This document shows positions 56,133 to 64,000 of a stretch of DNA of 64,000 nucleotides, piece after piece. Below the pieces are notes generated by a model. The model searched no databases, had not been told where the DNA came from, and was given only the letters and a program-made list of their open reading frames with translations. A program made the translations under genes and the position numbers. The first letter of the stretch is position 1, and every line of letters begins with the position of its first letter. The stretch covers positions 124,001 to 188,000 of the forward strand of contig CASDSU010000031.1 in assembly GCA_949283575.1 (NCBI GenBank), in the 5' to 3' direction. The stretch comes from an uncultured Eubacteriales bacterium (GTDB lineage Bacteria; Bacillota; Clostridia; TANB77; UBA1234).

Positions 56133-57813
56133 TTTTATTTTATGTACAATTATATTCTGCCTTGGAATAGGATGCACAAGTTTGGCAACGAATGAAGAAC
56201 CATACAGAGAAAAGGTTCCGAGAATTATTTTTGTTGAAGATGAGGAAATGCCAAAGGTCGCTGCTGGAGAAGAATTGAAGCTTTTAATTACATATAAAAA
56301 TGATAGTAGTCATTCTGCTACAGACATTAGAATAACTCCAATTTTTGAAGATGTTCCTCTTGTTTATGAAAGACCGGTTGTATTTGAAAGAGCTTTAACA
56401 CTAAGACCTGATAAGGAAGATAAGGTTTCTTTCAATTTAAAAGTTGCTGATGATGCTAAAGTGGGTGTTTATGGCTTAAAGTTCAAATTAGAATTTGAAA
56501 ATCAAAGAGATGAAAATTACACAAGTGAAGCTATAGTATATTTTAATGTTTATAAAGAAAAAGTTAAGCCAATTATTGCTATTAGTAATATATCAACAGG
56601 GGATGCTCCGATTAATGCTGGAGGAAACTTTAAACTTTCTTTTGATGTAAGTAATAATGGTGAAGTGAAAGCGGATAATGTTGAGATTTTGATAACAGGA
56701 CAAAGCGAAGACAAGTTTATGGTTGTGGATTCAAATGATTACAAGTATATTGGTACTTTAGATTCGAATCAAAAAATACATCATGAATTTGATATAAATG
56801 TATCTGATAATATAGAAAAAGGTAATAATACAATTGGTGTTGATATAAAATATAAGGATACTTCAGGAAAAGAATTATCTACCCAAAAAACAATATATGT
56901 ATTAGATGTAAAGAGCGAAAATGAAGTTGAAGAAGAGGATGAAACTGCGGCAACTCCAAAGATAATTATTTCATCGTACATAACTAATCCAAATACGATA
57001 GTTGCAGGAAATGATTTTAACTTTTCTTTTACAATTAAGAATACAAGTAAAGAAAAAAGATTAAGAAATATGAAAATAACTATTAGTTCACAAGATGGAG
57101 CGTTCATAATAACAAAAGGTAGCAATACTTTTTATGTAGAAGAAATATTACAAGATAGTAGTGTTACAAAAGTTATTGATTTAAAAGCAAAACAAAGTTT
57201 AACATCAAATTCATATCCTGTAATAATAAACTTTGATTATGAAGATTATAGTGGAAAACAGTATACGGCAAATGAAACAATAAACATTCCAGTAACAGAG
57301 TATTCAAAATTAGTTATAAATTCTGTTATGCCTGGACAAAGTTATACAGGTTCAAATACTAGTTTGTCGTTCGACTATGTGAATATGGGAAAAGCAACCG
57401 TTTCTAATTTGACTGCTAGTGTAGAAGGTGATTATACATGTGTTCAATCTATAAATTATATAGGTAATCTAGAACCAGGTAATTCGGATTATTATGATAT
57501 AGAGGTGATTCCTTCTAAATCTGGTACAAATTATGGTGTTTTAGTTCTTTCGTTTGAAGATTCTTCTGGTAGAATTGTAGAAGTAAGAAAGGATTTTGAA
57601 GGATTCGCAATGGATGAACCAGTTTTTGATGAACCTAGCATAATGGATCCTGAATATATAAATCCTGGAATGATGGAACCAATAGAAATAGAAGAACCGA
57701 TTGAAACGTGGGTAATTGTATTATCTGGTTTTGGATCTTTTATAGTAATGTTTATTATTTCAAAAATAATTACTACTAAAATTGTTAGAAAAAAATTGGA
57801 AGATGAGATTTAG
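56119..57813 (+). CDS. Surface-anchored CARDB-like protein of the exporter operon
   Basis: 564 residues. Signal sequence MKKISFILCTIIFCLGIGCTSLA. Three or four immunoglobulin-like modules follow with the CARDB pattern (GGNFKLSFDVSNNGEVKADNV, GNDFNFSFTIKNTSKEKRLRN, GSNTSLSFDYVNMGKATVSN). One C-terminal membrane helix (VIVLSGFGSFIVMFIISKII) and a basic tail. It probably takes the place of a MacA-type adaptor outside the membrane. Overlap with the ATPase gene supports joint action. Confidence 0.82.
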   Translation: MKKISFILCTIIFCLGIGCTSLATNEEPYREKVPRIIFVEDEEMPKVAAGEELKLLITYKNDSSHSATDIRITPIFEDVPLVYERPVVFERALTLRPDKEDKVSFNLKVADDAKVGVYGLKFKLEFENQRDENYTSEAIVYFNVYKEKVKPIIAISNISTGDAPINAGGNFKLSFDVSNNGEVKADNVEILITGQSEDKFMVVDSNDYKYIGTLDSNQKIHHEFDINVSDNIEKGNNTIGVDIKYKDTSGKELSTQKTIYVLDVKSENEVEEEDETAATPKIIISSYITNPNTIVAGNDFNFSFTIKNTSKEKRLRNMKITISSQDGAFIITKGSNTFYVEEILQDSSVTKVIDLKAKQSLTSNSYPVIINFDYEDYSGKQYTANETINIPVTEYSKLVINSVMPGQSYTGSNTSLSFDYVNMGKATVSNLTASVEGDYTCVQSINYIGNLEPGNSDYYDIEVIPSKSGTNYGVLVLSFEDSSGRIVEVRKDFEGFAMDEPVFDEPSIMDPEYINPGMMEPIEIEEPIETWVIVLSGFGSFIVMFIISKIITTKIVRKKLEDEI

Positions 57814-57828
57814 TTGGAGGATATAAAT

Positions 57829-58044
57829 ATGGGAAAAGTTGTTATGGTAGATACAGTAATGCCAGATGTTGCTATGAGTTATGATGCAATTTCAATGCAG
57901 GATTCTGAGTTTGTAGTTGATGAAATGAATAATTCGTCAAATGCTATAGCTTCACAAATAACTTTGTACATTGTTATAGGTATATGTGCAATTATTGGTA
58001 TAGTATTTGGAATAATTTTTGGTAAAAAGGCAGCGTACAAATAA
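57829..58044 (+). CDS. Small single-helix membrane protein of the exporter operon
   Basis: About 71 residues. Acidic, Met-rich N-terminus (MGKVVMVDTVMPDVAMSYDA), then one helix (ITLYIVIGICAIIGIVFGIIF) and GKKAAYK. ATG at 57829 after TTGGAGGATATAA. Unknown; it could be an accessory subunit or even the transported peptide. Both are inference. Confidence 0.7.
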   Translation: MGKVVMVDTVMPDVAMSYDAISMQDSEFVVDEMNNSSNAIASQITLYIVIGICAIIGIVFGIIFGKKAAYK

Positions 58045-58080
58045 TAGTAAAAATAATAATAACATAAATGAGGAATTGAT

Positions 58081-59376
58081 ATGAAGATTAAAGATTTTGC
58101 AGTGATGGGTTTTAAAAATCTATGGCGAAGAAAACTTCGAACAATACTTACTGCTGTCGGTGTTGCTATTGGTACTTTTTCGATTGTAATAATGTTGTCA
58201 CTTGGTATTGCTATGACAGAAGGTTATAAAAATCAACTTGCTGAGTGGGGAAATCTTACTAAAATAACAGTTAATAGGTATGGATATTATTATGATGAAG
58301 AATCTGGTATGGGTATTTCTAATGAACAAAAATTAGATGACAATATTGTTCAAACGTTATTGGGAATAGAACATGTTAGAGGTGTTACTCCGGTATTGAA
58401 TGTTCAAGCTAGATTAAAATCTGGTAAATATGAAGCTTGGTGTAGTATTGTTGGAATTGATCCTGAAACTTTACAGTATTTTGATTTTCCAGAAGTAGCT
58501 TCAGGTGAATGTATATCTAATGATAATCCGACTGGCCTATTATTTGGTCAAGATGCATGCTATTTTTATAATCCACGTGGGAATAGCAATTGGGAAAATA
58601 ATGATAGTCCTGTAGATTTAATGAATGATCAGATAAAAATAACTTTTGATGGTATATATGATAGTACTTCAAAAACGCCTAAGTATTCTAAATTAAATGT
58701 TGCTGGAGTTATGGCTGAGAATGATACAGAGATGAATTATAGTGTTTATGCACCAATAAAACAGGTTATAGAATGGTATAAGAAATATAATCCGCAGTAT
58801 AAAAAGAAAAAAGAACTTAGTTATGAATCTATATGGGTAAGTGTAGATGATGTAGATAATGTAAAACAAGTTCAAGATCAAATAAAAAGTATGGGATATT
58901 CTACTTATAGTATGGCTGATAATTTAGACGATGTTCAAGAAATTTCTAATACATTACAACTTATTTTAGGTGGTATAGGCGCAGTTTCTTTGCTTGTTTC
59001 AGCTATAGGAATTGCAAATACAATGATAATGTCAATATATGAAAGAACTAAAGAGATTGGTGTAATGAAAGTTTTAGGATGTATTGTTACAGATATAAGA
59101 AAATTATTTTTATTTGAAGCTAGTATAATCGGTCTTTTAGGAGGAACAATTGGTCTTGCGTTGAGTTATGGAGTTTCTTTTGTATTAAATAAATATGCAC
59201 CACAAATTGGTGGAATGATAGGATTATCGTCGGAACAGGCTATTTCAATAATTCCTATTTGGCTAGCTATTTCGGCTTTGGGCTTTGCAGTTTTGATTGG
59301 TGTGATATCAGGATTATATCCTGCTAAGAAAGCTACAAAAATCAGAGCAATAGAAGCAATGAGAACTGAAGGATAG
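58081..59376 (+). CDS. MacB/FtsX-type ABC permease
   Basis: 431 residues. N-terminal helix with MGFKNLWRRKLRTILTAVGVAIG, a ~230-residue extracellular domain, then three C-terminal helices with ISNTLQLILGGIGAVSLLVS, NTMIMSIYERTKEIGVMKVLG and ISGLYPAKKATKIRAIEAMR. This is the canonical MacB layout. It works with the ATPase at 55428. Confidence 0.93.
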   Translation: MKIKDFAVMGFKNLWRRKLRTILTAVGVAIGTFSIVIMLSLGIAMTEGYKNQLAEWGNLTKITVNRYGYYYDEESGMGISNEQKLDDNIVQTLLGIEHVRGVTPVLNVQARLKSGKYEAWCSIVGIDPETLQYFDFPEVASGECISNDNPTGLLFGQDACYFYNPRGNSNWENNDSPVDLMNDQIKITFDGIYDSTSKTPKYSKLNVAGVMAENDTEMNYSVYAPIKQVIEWYKKYNPQYKKKKELSYESIWVSVDDVDNVKQVQDQIKSMGYSTYSMADNLDDVQEISNTLQLILGGIGAVSLLVSAIGIANTMIMSIYERTKEIGVMKVLGCIVTDIRKLFLFEASIIGLLGGTIGLALSYGVSFVLNKYAPQIGGMIGLSSEQAISIIPIWLAISALGFAVLIGVISGLYPAKKATKIRAIEAMRTEG

Positions 59377-59391
59377 AAAGGGAAATTAGAT

Positions 59392-59952
59392 ATGAATAGA
59401 AATGAAGCTATTGAATTATTAAAAAAGTATAATAAAGAAGAATTTCACATTCGACATGCATTAACAGTTGAAGGTGTTATGAAGTATTTTGCAAAAGAAT
59501 ACGGCTATGATGAAGAGTTTTGGGGATTAGTCGGTCTTCTTCATGATATTGATTTTGAAGAATATCCAGATGAGCATTGTAAAAAGGCTCCTGAATTATT
59601 AAGTGAAATTAATGCGAGTGATGAATTTGTTCATGCTGTTTGTAGTCATGCTTATGGATTATGTTCCGATGTTGAGCCGGTGCATGAAATGGAGAAAATT
59701 TTATTTGCAATTGATGAACTTACAGGACTGATTGGTGCTGCTGCTATCATGAGACCTTCGAAAAGTGTTCAAGATATGGAACTTTCAAGTTTGAAAAAGA
59801 AGTTCAAGGATAAGAAATTTGCAGCTGGTTGTTCTAGAGATGTTATAAAAGAGGGTGCAGAAAGACTTGGATGGGATTTGGATAAATTGTTAGAAAATAC
59901 TATTGTAGCTATGAGAGTTGATGAAGAGAAAATTAATAAATATTTTGAATAG
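59392..59952 (+). CDS. HD-domain hydrolase
   Basis: 186 residues. HD ligands: His in HIRHALTVEGVM, the HD pair in GLLHDIDFEEYP, and Asp in FAIDELTGLIGA. Common small metal-dependent phosphohydrolase of Firmicutes; substrate unknown. 15 bp after the permease gene. Confidence 0.88.
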   Translation: MNRNEAIELLKKYNKEEFHIRHALTVEGVMKYFAKEYGYDEEFWGLVGLLHDIDFEEYPDEHCKKAPELLSEINASDEFVHAVCSHAYGLCSDVEPVHEMEKILFAIDELTGLIGAAAIMRPSKSVQDMELSSLKKKFKDKKFAAGCSRDVIKEGAERLGWDLDKLLENTIVAMRVDEEKINKYFE

Positions 59953-59998
59953 AAATCATGTTAAAAAATCATAAAAATAAGATAAAATTTGATTAATA

Positions 59999-60038
59999 AA
60001 AAACCTAATTGTAAAAAAATTACAATTAGGTTTTTTTT
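59999..60038 (+). terminator. Terminator of the exporter/HD operon
   Basis: AAACCTAATTGTAA pairs exactly with TTACAATTAGGTTT and T-run follows. Confidence 0.92.
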
Positions 60039-60333
60039 ATGTAAAAAAATATGCTTAACGCTTAGGGAAATAAGAAGGTGAAGGTATTATGAAAACTGTT
60101 ATTTTTACATAATACGAATCATAATTTTTCAATAATGAAAAATTTTCTTTTCTACGGAATAACGGCAAAAAGGCTATTTGAAGCCTTTTACGTTGAAAAG
60201 ACTTGCAAAACATGGTAAAATAATAATGTAATAATTAAAAAGTTAAAAATTTATGTATAGTTTTAAAAAGAAATAATCTGTTAAATTATTACAAAATTTT
60301 ACAGATAATGCGAAAGAAAAGAGGTGATTTCAC
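60039..60333 (+). promoter_or_regulatory. Leader region of the GH18 gene
   Basis: A gene-free stretch. It holds a hairpin (AAAAGGCT pairing with AGCCTTTT, about 60169-60190) and a possible promoter (TTGCAA near 60204, then an AT-rich -10 with TAATAAT). No riboswitch family is recognised. The ribosome site AGAGGTGATT precedes the ATG at 60334. Confidence 0.35.
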
Positions 60334-61728
60334 ATGAGAAAGTTTATCATTGCAGGAACAATTGTTATATCATTTTTTACTTCAACTGTTTTTGCGGCCG
60401 AACGTTTAAGTTTAGGCTATATTTATAGTGCGTCTAAATCTCATTCTGAAATTATTGAGTTCACGAATAATTCAATTAATGTTGTATCTCCAACATGTTT
60501 TGATATGACTACAAATGGTAGACTTGATATAAATGGAATGATAGATCAAGCATTTATTGATGAGATGCATTCAAAAAATATTAAAGTTACCCCATTTTTA
60601 AGTAATCACTGGGGAAGAAAACGCGCTCAAGTGGCTTTAAGAAATCCTTATCCACTGATTGAAGATTTGGTAAATGCAATTGAAAAGTATAATTTGGATG
60701 GAGTAAACGTAGATTTAGAAAATTTAGAAGCTAAGGATAAAAATGCTTTAACAGAATTCATGAGACTTTTGAGAGATGCTTTACCAAAGGATAAAACTTT
60801 ATCTATTGCTGTTGCACCAAATCCTAAAAAGTTAACGACTACTTGGGTTGCTGCTTATGATTATAAAGCTCTTGCAGAGTATGTTGATTACATGGTTGTA
60901 ATGACTTATGATGAGCATTGTTATGGTGGTGCTGAAGGTCCTGTAGCTGGTATAAATTTTGTACAAGACTCAATAGAAGCGATTTTAGAAGAAGTATCAA
61001 GAGATAAGATTGTAATGGGAATTCCATTATATGGTAGATTTTGGCAAGTAGGTGAAGATGTTGGTGGAGAAGCTATTGTTATAGCCAATGTTCCTAGAAT
61101 TATAAAGAAATATAGATTAGTTCCTAAATATAGTCTTGAAGAAGAAACTCCTTTTGTACAACTTGAAGTATATCAAGACGAACCAAGTCCATACATAAAT
61201 GGAAGACAATTAGAACCTGGAATTTATAATATTTGGTATGAAAATGAAAATAGTATAAGAGCTAAACTTGCGTTAGTAAACGAGTATAATCTGTTGGGGA
61301 CAGGTTTATGGGCACTAGATAATGAAGATGCAGATTTTTGGACATATTACAAGGATGCTTTAAATGAAATTCCATATGAGAGTGAAAAAGAAATTAGAAT
61401 TAGGGCAAGAATGGAATATGCAAAAAAATATGCGGTTGAGGAAGAATTAATTCGTGTTGAAGAAATGCCACCATTAGATATTCAATATATTGAACCAATA
61501 ACACTAGTTCTTGAGCATGAAGTTGAAAAAGAAGACGTAGAAGAAGGGAATGTAACTAAAATGTTAGTTTATGAAGTTGTATTGCCTTTTGAAAAGAAAA
61601 ATAAATCTATTAAAATAAAGAGATTTTACATAGATGAAAATAATGAATTAAAAGCAAGAGATGAAAATCTATATTATGATACATCCTACGTCAGCGCTAT
61701 ATCAACAAAAGCACTCCTTGTGATATAA
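60334..61728 (+). CDS. Secreted glycoside hydrolase family 18 protein
   Basis: 464 residues. Signal peptide MRKFIIAGTIVISFFTSTVFA. GH18 barrel: catalytic strand NLDGVNVDLENLEAKD with Asp127 and acid Glu129 (the first Asp of the D-x-D-x-E pattern is Asn125), then YVDYMVVMTYDEHCYGG and MGIPLYGRFW. Resembles the spore-cortex/YaaH-type peptidoglycan hydrolases, here without LysM domains. A ~90-residue acidic C-terminal part is unassigned. Confidence 0.88.
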   Translation: MRKFIIAGTIVISFFTSTVFAAERLSLGYIYSASKSHSEIIEFTNNSINVVSPTCFDMTTNGRLDINGMIDQAFIDEMHSKNIKVTPFLSNHWGRKRAQVALRNPYPLIEDLVNAIEKYNLDGVNVDLENLEAKDKNALTEFMRLLRDALPKDKTLSIAVAPNPKKLTTTWVAAYDYKALAEYVDYMVVMTYDEHCYGGAEGPVAGINFVQDSIEAILEEVSRDKIVMGIPLYGRFWQVGEDVGGEAIVIANVPRIIKKYRLVPKYSLEEETPFVQLEVYQDEPSPYINGRQLEPGIYNIWYENENSIRAKLALVNEYNLLGTGLWALDNEDADFWTYYKDALNEIPYESEKEIRIRARMEYAKKYAVEEELIRVEEMPPLDIQYIEPITLVLEHEVEKEDVEEGNVTKMLVYEVVLPFEKKNKSIKIKRFYIDENNELKARDENLYYDTSYVSAISTKALLVI

Positions 61729-61754
61729 AAAAGAGTGTATTATCAATAAAGATG

Positions 61755-61783
61755 TTGAAAATAAAATTTTTAAATGTTAAAAT
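61755..61783 (+). promoter_or_regulatory. Promoter of pyrG
   Basis: TTGAAA, exactly 17 bp, TAAAAT. Transcription would start near 61790, a few bases before the terminator-like hairpin. Confidence 0.65.
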
Positions 61784-61795
61784 TATAAGTATAAG

Positions 61796-61849
61796 ATAGA
61801 CTTAAAAAAAACACCTTTTCCAGGTGAAAGTTTTTAAGTCTATTTTTTG
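61796..61849 (+). terminator. Intrinsic terminator in the pyrG leader (candidate attenuator)
   Basis: ATAGACTTAAAAA pairs exactly with TTTTTAAGTCTAT, encloses a small CACCT/AGGTG hairpin and is followed by TTTTTTG. It lies between the pyrG promoter and the ORF. Confidence 0.75.
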
Positions 61850-61892
61850 TTTTATAGAAAAGAAAGAAAAAATTTATGGGAGGAATTTTTAG

Positions 61893-63506
61893 ATGAGTAA
61901 TACGAAGTATATTTTTGTAACAGGTGGAGTAGTATCTGGTCTTGGAAAGGGAATAACATCAGCTTCTCTAGGAAGACTTTTGAAAAATAGAGGATATAAA
62001 GTGACTATCCAAAAATTTGATCCTTATATTAATGTTGATCCAGGAACAATGAGTCCATATGAACATGGTGAAGTATTTGTCACAGATGATGGAGCTGAGA
62101 CAGATTTAGATTTAGGACATTATGAAAGATTCATAAATGAGAATTTAACAAAAGATTCAAGTGTATCCATGGGACAAATTTATAATTCTGTAATTGAAAA
62201 AGAGCGCAGAGGTGATTATTTAGGGAAAACTGTTCAAGTTATTCCTCATATTACTAATGAAATAAAGAAAAAAATATATAGTTTTGACTGTACTGACGTA
62301 GATGTTGTAATTACTGAAGTTGGAGGCACTGTTGGTGATATAGAGGGATTATCAATACTTGAAGCGATAAGACAAATTGGTCTAGAAAAGGCTTCTGAAG
62401 ATGTTATGTATATTCATGTAACGCTACTTCCTTACATATATGGTTCTAATGAAATTAAGACGAAACCAACTCAGCATTCTGTAAAAGAATTGCAAAGTCT
62501 TGGAATTAAGCCAGATATAATAGTTTGCAGGACAGAAAATCAAATTCCAGAATCTATGAAAGAAAAATTAGCATTGTTTTGTAATGTTAGAAAAACAAGT
62601 GTAATTGAAAATTTAACTGTAGATAATTTATATGAAATACCATTAATGCTTGAAAATCAAGGATTGGCAAGAGAAGTGTGTTCACATTTACATTTAGATG
62701 GTAAAGATTCAAAAAACGAAAAATGGCAAAAGATGATAGATGATATAAAGAGTAAAAAGGAGATTGAGGTTACAGTAGCGATAGTTGGTAAGTATGTAAA
62801 GTTAGAGGATTCATATATATCAGTTATTGAAAGTGTAAAGCATGCGGGATATAGAAATAATACAGAAGTAAAAATAAAATTAATTGATTCAGAGACAATT
62901 ACCAAAGAAAATGTTCATGAAAAACTTGATGGAATAAATGGTATTATAATTCCTGGTGGATTTGGCAATAGAGGTGTTGAGGGAAAGATAGAAACAATAA
63001 AATATGTGCGTGAAAATAAAATTCCGTTCTTAGGAATTTGTTTGGGAATGCAGGTAGCTGTAATAGAATTTGCAAGAAATGTACTTGGAATTTCAGATGC
63101 AAATTCAGTGGAATTTGATGAAAATACTGCTAATCCGGTTATTCATATTATGGAATCACAAAAGCAAATTTACAAAAAAGGTGGAACAATGAGACTTGGA
63201 GCATACGAATGTAAATTAAAAGATGAAACTTTAGCCCAAAATATATATGGACAAAATTGTATATCAGAAAGACACAGACATAGATATGAATATAACAATG
63301 AATACAGAGAAAGACTAGAAAAAGCAGGACTTATTTGTTCTGGATTATCACCAGATGGAGAACTAGTTGAGATTGTTGAAATAAAAGAACATCCTTATTT
63401 TATTGCATCGCAATTTCATCCTGAATTTAAATCAAGACCAAACGTACCAGCACCATTATTTGTGAAATTTGTAGAAGCAACAAAAAAGACAGCTATTTTG
63501 CGTTAA
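61893..63506 (+). CDS. pyrG: CTP synthase
   Basis: Makes CTP from UTP, ATP and glutamine. 537 residues. The synthetase domain opens [22 protein letters not shown] with [20 protein letters not shown]. The glutaminase domain has [10 protein letters not shown], nucleophile FLGICLGMQ and the His-Glu in [23 protein letters not shown] precedes the ATG. Confidence 0.97.
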   Translation: MSNTKYIFVTGGVVSGLGKGITSASLGRLLKNRGYKVTIQKFDPYINVDPGTMSPYEHGEVFVTDDGAETDLDLGHYERFINENLTKDSSVSMGQIYNSVIEKERRGDYLGKTVQVIPHITNEIKKKIYSFDCTDVDVVITEVGGTVGDIEGLSILEAIRQIGLEKASEDVMYIHVTLLPYIYGSNEIKTKPTQHSVKELQSLGIKPDIIVCRTENQIPESMKEKLALFCNVRKTSVIENLTVDNLYEIPLMLENQGLAREVCSHLHLDGKDSKNEKWQKMIDDIKSKKEIEVTVAIVGKYVKLEDSYISVIESVKHAGYRNNTEVKIKLIDSETITKENVHEKLDGINGIIIPGGFGNRGVEGKIETIKYVRENKIPFLGICLGMQVAVIEFARNVLGISDANSVEFDENTANPVIHIMESQKQIYKKGGTMRLGAYECKLKDETLAQNIYGQNCISERHRHRYEYNNEYRERLEKAGLICSGLSPDGELVEIVEIKEHPYFIASQFHPEFKSRPNVPAPLFVKFVEATKKTAILR

Positions 63507-63528
63507 TGATTATTTGCATTTAGATAAC

Positions 63529-63623
63529 AAAAAGTATTGTTTTTTGTCGCCGAGTTCTTATTTGCATTGCACGATGTATGCAATGCATAATAAGTTGTCT
63601 GAGGCTAAAAAACAATACTTTTT
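63529..63623. terminator. Large nested hairpin between pyrG and rqcH
   Basis: The outer 17-bp stem AAAAAGTATTGTTTTTT pairs exactly with 63607-63623. An inner hairpin pairs TGCATTGCA with TGCAATGCA. T-runs on both strands suit bidirectional termination of the converging genes. Confidence 0.8.
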
Positions 63624-63672
63624 CGTTATTTTAACCAATTAGAATTTTGCTAAAAAATAGCTGTCTATTTTA

Positions 63673-64000
63673 CTAAACTATTATCGTTTTATAGTCTGTA
63701 TAAACAACCATTCCTGGTTTTGCACCTGATTCTTTGTGAACATATTTTACAAGTGTGTAGTCAACTTCAACTTTTGATGAATCTTTTGCATTGCTATGTT
63801 TTTTTGCAATGTTGGCAGCGAAGAATAGTAATTCATCACTAATGGTTTCCGACTCAATGATAACGTGACTTCCATGAATGTTTTTTGTATGAAGCCATGT
63901 ATAATTTTTTCTAGCAGTTTTTAGTGTTAGTCTGTCATTTTGAATGTTATTTCTGCCAGCTAAAACCTTAATACCATTGAATTCATATTCGTGAGGAGTT
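63673..64000 (-). CDS. rqcH: RqcH (NEMF/NFACT) C-terminal part, 5' end outside window
   Basis: The minus-strand frame is open to the window edge. It encodes the NFACT-R domain: VLAGRNNIQNDRLTLKTA, NYTWLHTKNIHGSHVII and VEVDYTLVKYVHKESGAKPG, ending MVVYTDYKTIIV. RqcH adds alanine tails to stalled nascent chains during ribosome rescue. In a genome with an apparently non-standard codon, ribosome rescue is a notable neighbour, but only by inference. Confidence 0.93.
   Translation of the reverse strand, partial: TPHEYEFNGIKVLAGRNNIQNDRLTLKTARKNYTWLHTKNIHGSHVIIESETISDELLFFAANIAKKHSNAKDSSKVEVDYTLVKYVHKESGAKPGMVVYTDYKTIIV

Noticed and set aside
60121-60230. Riboswitch ahead of the GH18 gene
   Set aside because: A hairpin is present, but no conserved core of a known class could be recognised.
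1-64000. CRISPR arrays, insertion sequences, rRNA genes, replication origin
   Set aside because: No spaced direct repeats, transposase genes, rRNA segments or DnaA-box clusters were seen.

Overview
The window comes from an AT-rich, low-GC Gram-positive bacterium of the Clostridia type. The evidence is strong AGGAGG ribosome sites, AGA/TTA/GGA-rich codon use, SLH-domain S-layer proteins, SpoIIID, MurT/GatD, RqcH, a YtrA-type GntR operon and a classic Firmicutes fab/acc cluster. No species can be named from the sequence alone.

Layout. 0-5.4 kb: ruvA (cut by the window edge), rarA, two half-size TSUP permeases, a short alaS and a HIT hydrolase. 5.4-13.4 kb: two secreted acidic SLH proteins and a Ca2+-type P-ATPase. 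13.4-15.4 kb: tRNA-Leu(UAG) and two monocistronic genes of visibly different, more G+C-rich codon use. 15.5-23.9 kb: murT-gatD, rubrerythrin, spoIIID, a decayed membrane-protein gene, a lipase, a LemA-like protein, ruvB, a DUF2207-like protein and queH. 23.9-26.6 kb: an effector-like protein with a kinase-like domain. 26.6-38.8 kb: DUF362 ferredoxin protein, a TetR regulator, acyl-CoA/ACP synthetase, birA, then fabD-fabG-fabF-accB-fabZ-accC-accD-accA-fabI and acpP. A 17-bp palindromic site occurs both at the head of this cluster and just upstream of acpP. 38.9-50.4 kb: Nudix, thioesterase, polA, an ADP-ribosyltransferase-like effector, yebC, HAD, dtd, tex, ysxC. 50.4-52.1 kb: a third G+C-rich gene, an FtsH-like AAA+/M41 protein on the minus strand. 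52.1-59.4 kb: a YtrA-regulated ABC operon and a MacB-like exporter operon. 59.4-64 kb: HD protein, GH18 hydrolase, pyrG behind an apparent attenuator, and the end of rqcH.

Main discovery. Scanning every CGG by hand against the gene frames, I find six in-frame CGG codons in the native AT-rich genes. All six sit exactly where the gene needs a +1 frame change, so that C is passed over and the following GGA/GGT is read as glycine. They lie in both TSUP genes (both at codon 17), birA (the Gly of the GIL motif), the kinase-like effector (just before its nucleotide-binding lobe) and, twice, the ADP-ribosyltransferase gene (between its R/STT and ExE motifs, then again). The roughly 180 other CGG triplets in native genes are all out of phase. 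CGG therefore appears to have no ordinary meaning here and to drive efficient +1 frameshifting or quadruplet (CGGN = Gly) decoding.

The three G+C-rich genes behave the opposite way. Each has exactly one in-frame CGG, within its first ten codons, and needs it to be read as an ordinary triplet. Under the native rule each would terminate almost at once. This suggests CGG could act as a translational gate between two gene sets. That last step is inference. Dispersed palindromes and hairpin repeats lie in many of the intergenic gaps.
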